Shown: one piece after another, positions 44,027 to 50,236 of the stretch
How the letters are laid out: each line of letters begins with the position of its first letter
How positions within the stretch are numbered: the first letter of the stretch is position 1
Assembly (NCBI RefSeq): GCF_003436275.1
Contig: NZ_QSOP01000004.1
Coordinates: 78,131 to 142,130, forward strand
Source of the DNA: Collinsella sp. TM09-10AT
GTDB lineage: Bacteria > Actinomycetota > Coriobacteriia > Coriobacteriales > Coriobacteriaceae
Direction of reading: 5' to 3'
DNA: 64,000 nucleotides
The notes under the pieces: model-generated
What the model was told of the DNA's origin: nothing
Database searches by the model: none
Seen by the model: only the letters and a program-made list of their open reading frames with translations
Position numbers and translations under genes: made by a program

Positions 44027-45796
44027 TTACTTGCTCGCGAACAGCCAGATCAAGATGATCACTAGAACTACGGCGACGATGCAGACGATGGCGCCGGTGA
44101 ATTTGATGCGTGAGTCGCGGGTACGCTCGCGCACCGCGTCCTCGGTGGCCTCGAGCTGGGCGACTTCTCGCTCGGTCTCGGTGTGTTCGGCATTGTCTCG
44201 GGCCAAGGACCCTGCAAGCGACTCGGTGATCTCTGGGTGGTCGTGCACCTCGGTCGCCTGTTCGATGATCGACTGTGCATGTGCGGCATCTGCTTGGGCG
44301 TTGGCGATGGTCTGCTCCTGGTCGCGGCGCGCCTTGTCCTCGGCAGCGATCTTCTCGCGCAGTTCGCGCTGACGAGTCGCGGCGGCGGTCTTCGCCGTCT
44401 GCAGCTCGTCGCGCGCGGCATCGGCTTCGGTCGTCACGGCTTGGTGCGCGCGTTTTGCGTCGGCGATAGGGGCTTGAGCCTGCTCGACGGCCTGCTCGGC
44501 TGCGGCAAGCGAGTGCTCAAGGTCGGCGGTGATGCGCGGGACATCTTCTTCGGCTTTACGCAGGGCATCTGCCGTGTCGGAAATCTGCATCGAGAGCTCG
44601 CTGGTGCGCACCGTATAGTTGGCGGGATTTGCCGAGGGATTGCGTTGCAGCTCGGCATACTCATGACGCAGCGTCTCGAGCTGGGCGCGCGTGGCGTCGA
44701 CGGTTTGTTGTGCGGCGGCAATGCCGGCGTCTCGCTCTGCCTTCACCTTGTCGCGGATGCGCTTGGAATCCTCAAGACGTCGAACGAGGCGGTTGCCGGT
44801 CTCGCGTGAGCTCGCCTCGCGGGCCTCCACGGCGTCGAGCGCGGCCTTCAGGCGGAGCTCAGTCGCGTCATCCTCTGTCTTCATTTGTTCGAGCTGACCC
44901 TTGAGCTCTGTCGCTTTGGAGGCGTGGACATCACGGTCAATCTCGGCGACCGCTGCAGTCTTTTGGGCCGTGGCAATCGCCTGGCGCTGGTCGGCGACGA
45001 TCTGGTCGTAGCGGCCTGCGATATCCTGGCGCGTCTCGAGTTCCTCGGCCTGATCGGCAATGCGCTGCTCAAGTTCGGCCAGGTGGGCGCGGGCATCGGC
45101 AAGTGCCTTTTTCGCGGCGTTCATCTCGCGCATGGCCGAGGCGCCCTGGGCGATAAAGGTGCCCACGGCGTTCGCAGTGTTCGAGACAGCGGTCCCCAGA
45201 TCGCGGCTCGCGGCGGGGGAGTGCGGGGCAGTCGGGCGAGCGGTGTCGGCAGCGTCCGCATCGGCAGTCTGCGGCACGGCGATATTGCCGGTACCGCCTT
45301 CGATCACAGAAAAGCCTGCTGCGTGCGGGTCGACCGCATCGGTGCCAATCGTGGGATGCTCGAGCTGCAGAAACGAGGGCATGGTGCTGCCCTGGTCGGC
45401 AACCGGAGTCTCGCCGGGTACGAAGGTCGAGGCTGCCTCGGCGGCCTCCTCTTCCTCGGCGTCAACGTCAGCGTCGGCCACGGCGTCTTTCATCGCTTTG
45501 ACGGCATCCATCATGGAGTCCATGACGGCGTCGAGCTCTTCTTCCGAAGAAACCTCGATAGGGCCCGCAGCTTGCGGAGCAGCATCCTGTACGGGGCGGT
45601 CGTCCTGAGCGGGCGCATCGTCGTTTTGCTCGTCTGCATCTTCGGCGCCAGGGGTTTCCGCCGTAGCGCTTTCGTCCAAGAATGGGCCGTCGAGGTCAAT
45701 ATCATCGCAGGTCACAGCGTCGGCATCTGCAGTGACGTCTGCGGAATCATCAATATGCTGTTGAGTCTGGGGGTCCAGCTCGTCTGTCATAGGCAT
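44027..45796 (-). CDS. Tail-anchored coiled-coil protein of unknown function
   Basis: A 589-residue acidic protein. Residues 1-190 are Asp/Glu/Ala-rich and probably disordered. Residues about 215-555 are a nearly continuous coiled coil (HLAELEQRIADQAEELETRQ is typical). A single transmembrane helix ends the protein (GAIVCIVAVVLVIILIWLF) followed by ASK, so it is tail-anchored with the coiled coil in the cytoplasm. It has no motif of known families; an SMC-like or DUF-type envelope scaffold is possible. ATG 45796 is chosen for GAGGAG five bases upstream. It interrupts the queuosine genes on the opposite strand, so it is not part of that pathway. Confidence 0.75.
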   Translation of the reverse strand: MPMTDELDPQTQQHIDDSADVTADADAVTCDDIDLDGPFLDESATAETPGAEDADEQNDDAPAQDDRPVQDAAPQAAGPIEVSSEEELDAVMDSMMDAVKAMKDAVADADVDAEEEEAAEAASTFVPGETPVADQGSTMPSFLQLEHPTIGTDAVDPHAAGFSVIEGGTGNIAVPQTADADAADTARPTAPHSPAASRDLGTAVSNTANAVGTFIAQGASAMREMNAAKKALADARAHLAELEQRIADQAEELETRQDIAGRYDQIVADQRQAIATAQKTAAVAEIDRDVHASKATELKGQLEQMKTEDDATELRLKAALDAVEAREASSRETGNRLVRRLEDSKRIRDKVKAERDAGIAAAQQTVDATRAQLETLRHEYAELQRNPSANPANYTVRTSELSMQISDTADALRKAEEDVPRITADLEHSLAAAEQAVEQAQAPIADAKRAHQAVTTEADAARDELQTAKTAAATRQRELREKIAAEDKARRDQEQTIANAQADAAHAQSIIEQATEVHDHPEITESLAGSLARDNAEHTETEREVAQLEATEDAVRERTRDSRIKFTGAIVCIVAVVLVIILIWLFASK

Positions 45797-46084
45797 GTGC
45801 TCCTCATCGTTGTTTGTCACCCTATGATAAAGTCTCGCGCCGACATCCCGCGCGCTGCAGCAAAGTTTCAAAACGTGTTCGATGGCTCGCGTCGATAGCA
45901 AAAACTCGGCCACTTTATCCAGTTTGTACTTGACATTCCCTTCGCCGAAAGACGTTGCGCCGTTCGCCTGCCAGGGGCTTTATTTTTCACTTGAACCCGC
46001 TAAAGTTGCATTTCAGCTTTTGGCGCGTGAAGTTGGATGCGCGCAGTCGACGGGCAGGCCCGTCGCGATTTGAAAGGACTTTAT

Positions 46085-46885
46085 ATGGGACTTTTCACTG
46101 GTAAGACCGTGATCGTCACCGGCGGCGGCAAGGCCACGCTCAAGGACGGCTCCGCTGGCTCCATCGGCTACGGTATCGATATCGCTTTTGCCAAGGAGGG
46201 CGCAAACCTCGTCATTACCGGCCGCAACGTTGCCAAGCTCGAGGCTGCCAAGGAATCCCTCGAGGCCGAGTACGGCGTCAAGGTTCTGCCTGTTCAGGCC
46301 GATGTCTCGGCTGGTCAGGACAACGAGGCCGTCGTCCAGAACGTCATCGACAAGGCTATTGAGGAGTTCGGCCGCATCGACGCCGTCGTCAACAATGCTC
46401 AGGCCAGCGCCTCGGGCGTGACCATTGCCGATCACACCATGGATCAGTTTAACCTGGCCATTTACTCTGGCCTGTATGCCACCTACCTGTACATGCAGAA
46501 GGCCTACCCGCACCTGAAGGAGACCAAGGGCTCCGTGGTCAACTTTGCTTCGGGCGCCGGCCTGTTTGGCAACTATGGCCAGTGCAGCTACGCCGCTGCC
46601 AAGGAGGGCATCCGCGGACTGACCCGCGTCGCTGCCAACGAGTGGGGCAAGGACGGCATCAACGTCAATATCGTTTGCCCGCTTGCTTGGACCGCTGCGC
46701 TCGAGAACTTCCAGGATGCCTATCCCGAGGCGTTCAAGGCCAACGTCCACATGCCGCCGGCTGGCCACTACGGCGACGTCGAGAAGGAAATCGGCCGCGT
46801 TGTCGTTCAGCTCTGCGGTCCCGACTTTAAGTATATGAACGGCGAGACCGTCACCCTCGAGGGTGGCATGGGCCAGCGCCCTTAG
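46085..46885 (+). CDS. Short-chain dehydrogenase/reductase
   Basis: A 266-residue NAD(P)-dependent oxidoreductase. The cofactor motif TGGGKATLKDGSAGSIGYGI contains an insertion relative to the usual TGxxxGIG. NNAQAS replaces NNAG, VVNFASGAG carries the catalytic Ser, and YAAAKEG carries Tyr and Lys. The substrate cannot be told from the sequence; fatty-acid, sugar or steroid (bile-acid-type) substrates are all possible. It does not closely resemble the Collinsella 7-beta-HSDH I know. ATG 46085 follows GAAAGGA. Structured element copy C begins two bases after its stop. Confidence 0.9.
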   Translation: MGLFTGKTVIVTGGGKATLKDGSAGSIGYGIDIAFAKEGANLVITGRNVAKLEAAKESLEAEYGVKVLPVQADVSAGQDNEAVVQNVIDKAIEEFGRIDAVVNNAQASASGVTIADHTMDQFNLAIYSGLYATYLYMQKAYPHLKETKGSVVNFASGAGLFGNYGQCSYAAAKEGIRGLTRVAANEWGKDGINVNIVCPLAWTAALENFQDAYPEAFKANVHMPPAGHYGDVEKEIGRVVVQLCGPDFKYMNGETVTLEGGMGQRP

Positions 46886-46886
46886 G

Positions 46887-47034
46887 GGTTCCGCCGTTCT
46901 ACCGAACGGCGGACCGGCCGACGCTGCGCGGGCCGCATTTGGACAATCTGCCGTTCAATTTCAAGGGCGCGACCAGAAGGTCAGCGCCCTTTCATTTCAC
47001 GGCACCTTGTCTCAAATGCGACCCGCTCGCTGAC
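46887..47034. repeat. Structured ~148-nt interspersed element, copy C
   Basis: It starts two bases after the SDR stop. Hairpin GGTTCCGCCGTTC/GAACGGCGGACC, then CCGACGCTGC, an outer helix (GGGCCGCATTTG with CAAATGCGACCC), CAATC, an inner helix (TGCCGT with ACGGCA), a tip hairpin with AGAA loop (GGGCGCGACC/GGTCAGCGCCC), CACCTTG and CGCTGAC. Length and segment spacing match copies A and B. Confidence 0.8.
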
Positions 47035-47076
47035 GTTGCCAAAATATCGGCGTTGCCGTGGCTGGTAAATAGCTCC

Positions 47077-47180
47077 ACTCATCGGGGACGTACTTAAATG
47101 AGTGCCCGCAGAATGAAAGTGGATAATCTCCCGTTTTTGGGCTGTGCTTTGGGCAAAAGTGGGAGATTGTCCACGCTCAT
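47077..47180. repeat. Long-hairpin REP-like element, copy 2
   Basis: The same module as at 43853: ACTCAT, GGGGACGTACTTAAATGAGTGCC, then arms 47112-47132 and 47161-47180 that pair with two mismatches. It lies 42 bases after structured element copy C, the same order as in the queA gap. The rest of the 436-base gap before tgt holds no gene; a likely tgt promoter is near 47270. Confidence 0.8.
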
Positions 47181-47321
47181 CCGGTAAGCGTCCAAAAATC
47201 CACGCTCATTTGCCGTGTCCCTGCCGTATCCTCCTCGCACCAGTTTCTGTCGAGTCGGTGCTTCTTGCGGGTTGCCCGTATAATGGTTTGCGTATGAACC
47301 GCAACCAAGGAGTTCCAGTTT

Positions 47322-48461
47322 ATGGACCAGAACCTTTTTAAATTCGACCTGATCGCCGAGGACCCGACGACGCACGCGCGTGCCGGCGTACTGCACACCC
47401 CGCACGGCGACATCGAGACGCCGATTTTTATGCCCGTGGGCACCAAGGCAAACGTCAAGGGCATTCCTACCGAGACTGTCAAGAAGCTCGGCGCCCAGAT
47501 CGTGCTCGCCAATACCTATCATCTGTCCATGCGTCCCGGCGAGGACACCATCGCCGAGCTGGGCGGCCTGCACAAGTTCATGAACTGGCACGGCCCCATC
47601 CTCACCGACTCGGGCGGTTTCCAGGTCTTCAGCCACAACGATGCCGTCAAGCTCACCGATGAGGGCGTGCGCTTTATCGTCAACGATTACGACGGCCGCC
47701 ACGTGTTTTGGACGCCCGAGGACAACATGGAAATCGCCATGAAACTCGGCTCCGATATCTGCATGCAGCTCGACCAGTGCCCGGGCTATCCCGCCACGCG
47801 CGCCTACGTTGAGCGCGCCGTTGAGCTGTCGAGCATGTGGGCCGAGCGCTGCTATAAGGCGCATACCCGCGATGACCAGGCGCTCTTTGGCATCGTTCAG
47901 GGCGGCATGCACCTGGATCTGCGCCTGCGTTCGCTGCGCCATCTGGAGGAGTGCGGCGACTTCCCGGGCTATGGTATCGGTGGCTATTCGGTGGGCGAGG
48001 ATCACGAGACCATGTTCGAGACCCTGGCGCCGCTCGTGAGCGAGTACATGCCCAAGCATAAGCCGCGCTACCTGATGGGTGTCGGCAACCCGACCACGCT
48101 CGTGCGCGGCGTTGGCGTGGGCATCGACATGTTTGACTGCGTGCTGCCGACGCGCACCGGCCGTATGGGCACGGCATTCTCCAGCGAGGGTCGCCTCAAC
48201 TTCCGCAACGCTCGCTTTGCGCACGACGACGGTCCCATCGATCCCACCTGCACCTGCCCGGTGTGCACGGGCGGTTACAGCCGTGCGCTCATCCGTCACA
48301 TGGTCACGCAGAAGGAGATGCTCGGCGGCATTCTGCTTTCGATGCACAACATCTACTACCTGCTCAACCTTATGCAGCGGGCCCGCCAGGCCATTATCGA
48401 GGGCCGCTACGGCGCGTTCGTGAGCGACTGGATGAACAGCCCTGCGGCGGTGGATTACTAA
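47322..48461 (+). CDS. tgt: tRNA-guanine(34) transglycosylase
   Basis: This 379-residue enzyme swaps guanine-34 for preQ1 in tRNAs with GUN anticodons. Active-site and signature segments are IFMPVGTKANVKGI, LTDSGGFQVFS, FGIVQGGMH and GIDMFDCVLPTRTGR with the nucleophile Asp. The zinc site is CTCPVC with His (CTGGYSRALIRH). It belongs functionally with queH and queA 4-5 kb upstream, although two unrelated genes and repeats intervene. ATG 47322 follows AAGGAG. The length is normal. Confidence 0.97.
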   Translation: MDQNLFKFDLIAEDPTTHARAGVLHTPHGDIETPIFMPVGTKANVKGIPTETVKKLGAQIVLANTYHLSMRPGEDTIAELGGLHKFMNWHGPILTDSGGFQVFSHNDAVKLTDEGVRFIVNDYDGRHVFWTPEDNMEIAMKLGSDICMQLDQCPGYPATRAYVERAVELSSMWAERCYKAHTRDDQALFGIVQGGMHLDLRLRSLRHLEECGDFPGYGIGGYSVGEDHETMFETLAPLVSEYMPKHKPRYLMGVGNPTTLVRGVGVGIDMFDCVLPTRTGRMGTAFSSEGRLNFRNARFAHDDGPIDPTCTCPVCTGGYSRALIRHMVTQKEMLGGILLSMHNIYYLLNLMQRARQAIIEGRYGAFVSDWMNSPAAVDY

Positions 48462-48610
48462 GAGCAGCACGGGCGCTTGCAGAGCGCGGGCAACGGCAAG
48501 GGGCGAGCGCCGGCCGGTCATCACGTTTGCTAACACCGCTTGCGCGACCGATGACCGATAGCTTGCAAGCACTTGATGCATCGTGGGTACCATACCGAAT
48601 AGTTGATGTT

Positions 48611-48659
48611 CGGGCGGGTGTTTGACGCATGGCGTCGACCCCGCCCGCTTTTCTTTTTC
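48611..48659 (+). terminator. Terminator after tgt
   Basis: CGGGCGGGT pairs with ACCCCGCCCG, followed by CTTTTCTTTTT. The long loop contains a GACGCATGGCGTC palindrome. Confidence 0.75.
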
Positions 48660-48674
48660 TCGATAGGAGTACCC

Positions 48675-49433
48675 ATGATTAAGAATGAGAACGTCGAGGG
48701 CGAGCCTGCCTACGACGAGACGTACCGCCGCGGCCCCGTGGTCATGCGCGGCCCCATGATTCCCAAGGACAACACCTACGCCAACCTGCTGGCGCCCGAG
48801 GACTCGACCGACTGGTTGCACACCGACCCCTGGCGCGTGCTGCGCATTCAGGCAGAGTTCGTTGATGGTTTTGGCGCACTTGCCGAGCTTGGTCCTGCGG
48901 TGACCATCTTCGGCAGTGCCCGCACGCCCAAGACCGATCCGCTCTACAAGGCGGCACGCGCCGTTGGCCGCAAGATCGCCCAGCGCGGCGTGGCGGTTAT
49001 CACCGGCGGTGGTCCCGGCGTCATGGAGGCGGCCAACAGGGGAGCGGCGAGCGCCAACGGCAAGTCGGTCGGCTTGGGTATCGAGCTTCCGCACGAGCAG
49101 GGGCTCAATAAATACGTGAACCTCGGCATGGACTTCCGCTACTTCTTTGTGCGCAAAACCATGTTCGTTAAGTACAGCTCGGGCGCCATCGTATTTCCCG
49201 GCGGCTTTGGCACGCTCGACGAGATGTTCGAGGTTCTCACGCTGGTGCAGACGCACAAGGTCAAGCGCATGCCGCTCGTGCTGGTGGGCACCGAGTACTG
49301 GCAGGGCCTATTCGACTGGCTCAACGGCCCGGTGATGAGCACCGGTATGATTAGCCCGCTCGATCCGGATCTGGTACACATTACCGACGACCTCAACGAG
49401 GCCGTTGACATTGCGCTCAGCGGGCTGATGTAG
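48675..49433 (+). CDS. LOG family protein (nucleotide 5'-monophosphate phosphoribohydrolase type)
   Basis: A 252-residue Rossmann-like protein with the LOG signatures VITGGGPGVMEAANRGA and FPGGFGTLDEMFEVL (catalytic Glu and PGGxGTxxE). Family members release free bases from nucleotide monophosphates, the plant cytokinin-activating reaction being the best known. An N-terminal extension of about 60 residues precedes the core. ATG 48675 has TAGGAG eight bases upstream. The substrate in a gut bacterium is not known. Confidence 0.92.
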   Translation: MIKNENVEGEPAYDETYRRGPVVMRGPMIPKDNTYANLLAPEDSTDWLHTDPWRVLRIQAEFVDGFGALAELGPAVTIFGSARTPKTDPLYKAARAVGRKIAQRGVAVITGGGPGVMEAANRGAASANGKSVGLGIELPHEQGLNKYVNLGMDFRYFFVRKTMFVKYSSGAIVFPGGFGTLDEMFEVLTLVQTHKVKRMPLVLVGTEYWQGLFDWLNGPVMSTGMISPLDPDLVHITDDLNEAVDIALSGLM

Positions 49434-49463
49434 ATCAATCGTGCCCACGCGACATGAATACGC

Positions 49464-49499
49464 ATGGCAATCTGATGTTATCTAACATCAGATTGCCAT
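49464..49499. promoter_or_regulatory. Palindromic operator of the toxin-antitoxin pair
   Basis: Perfect 17-bp arms (ATGGCAATCTGATGTTA and its complement) are separated by TC and lie ten bases upstream of a TATACT box. Antitoxin-toxin complexes of the RelB/DinJ type bind such sites to repress their own operon. Confidence 0.8.
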
Positions 49500-49546
49500 T
49501 TATATTGGGTATACTGGTGTAAAAGACGAGGGCGAGGAGGTCGCAA

Positions 49547-49846
49547 ATGTCTACAGCAACAGTTAAGCCTACGACGGTTCGAATCGAAGAGGGGCTCAAG
49601 GAGCAGGCGACTGAGTTCTTGGATTCGGTCGGCCTCAGCCTCAATTCCTATCTCAATCTTGCCGTTCGGCAGCTGGTAAATCAGCGAAAGATTCCTTTTG
49701 AGATTGTAGGAAGGGCGGAGGTGCCCAACGAGGTGACGAGGCGCGCCATGGTGATCGCCGAGGCTCATGAGCTGGGGATTTTGCCGGACGATAGCCTGTC
49801 ATTCAATAACGCTGATGAGCTTATGTCATTCCTCGATGAGGAATAG
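49547..49846 (+). CDS. RelB/DinJ family antitoxin
   Basis: A 99-residue antitoxin. The ribbon-helix-helix N-terminus (TTVRIEEGLKEQATEFLDSV, then LSLNSYLNLAVRQLV) would bind the palindrome upstream. The C-terminal part (NADELMSFLDEE) would wrap the toxin. The start is ATG 49547 with GGCGAGGAGG seven bases upstream. It ends two bases before the toxin start, the standard antitoxin-first order. Base composition here is more AT-rich than in neighbouring genes. Confidence 0.9.
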   Translation: MSTATVKPTTVRIEEGLKEQATEFLDSVGLSLNSYLNLAVRQLVNQRKIPFEIVGRAEVPNEVTRRAMVIAEAHELGILPDDSLSFNNADELMSFLDEE

Positions 49847-49848
49847 CG

Positions 49849-50157
49849 ATGTTCGAGATTAAAGTCGAGGCTCAATTTAAGGTGGACTACAAACGAACGA
49901 TGCGCATGCATCCGCAGCTAAAAAGTGAGTTTAAAGCGGCGGTTGCAGAGCTTGTGGCTCATGGGTCACTTCCGGCGGAGTATGGCGCCCACGAGCTCTC
50001 AAACCCGGGCGGAAACTACAACGGCCACATCGATTTCCACCTATCCGATGGCTTGGTCGATGTGGTCGTTCTTTATTTGCCGCATAAGACTAATCCTGTG
50101 ATCCGGCTGGTCAGAATGGGCTCGCATGAGGAGCTGTTCCAGGGTCCGCAGGGCTGA
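49849..50157 (+). CDS. YafQ/RelE family mRNA interferase toxin
   Basis: A 102-residue ribosome-dependent endoribonuclease-like toxin. The YafQ pattern is visible: QFKVDYKRTMRMH, a two-helix hairpin, ELSNPGGNYNGHIDFHL (the family usually has GxWxGxRDCHI here), VVVLYLP, and a C-terminal RMGSHEELF with the catalytic-type His. The canonical Trp and Arg-Asp-Cys are replaced, so activity could be altered. It pairs with the antitoxin before it. The converging helicase gene begins a small accessory patch. Confidence 0.88.
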   Translation: MFEIKVEAQFKVDYKRTMRMHPQLKSEFKAAVAELVAHGSLPAEYGAHELSNPGGNYNGHIDFHLSDGLVDVVVLYLPHKTNPVIRLVRMGSHEELFQGPQG

Positions 50158-50173
50158 TTGCTCGCTTATGATT

Positions 50174-50236
50174 CGCGGGGGAATAGGGATTGATTCGCGG
50201 CCGATTGGCCAAAAACGGCCCCTATTCCACCGTAAC
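50174..50236. repeat. GGTGGAATAG hairpin element, copy 1
   Basis: GGGGGAATAGGG pairs with CCCCTATTCCACC around an inner GGCC-GATT-GGCC stem. The 3' arm overlaps the helicase stop, encoding its last residues VTVE. A similar element lies at 57164-57232. It sits between two converging genes and may also terminate both. Confidence 0.6.

Noticed and set aside
46085-46885. SDR as the bile-acid 7-beta-hydroxysteroid dehydrogenase of Collinsella
   Set aside because: The N-terminus and catalytic segments do not resemble the 7-beta-HSDH sequence I know; only the general SDR fold is supported.
47094-49256. 720-codon minus-strand frame opposite tgt and the LOG gene
   Set aside because: It spans a repeat and two real genes; it is an artefact of high GC.
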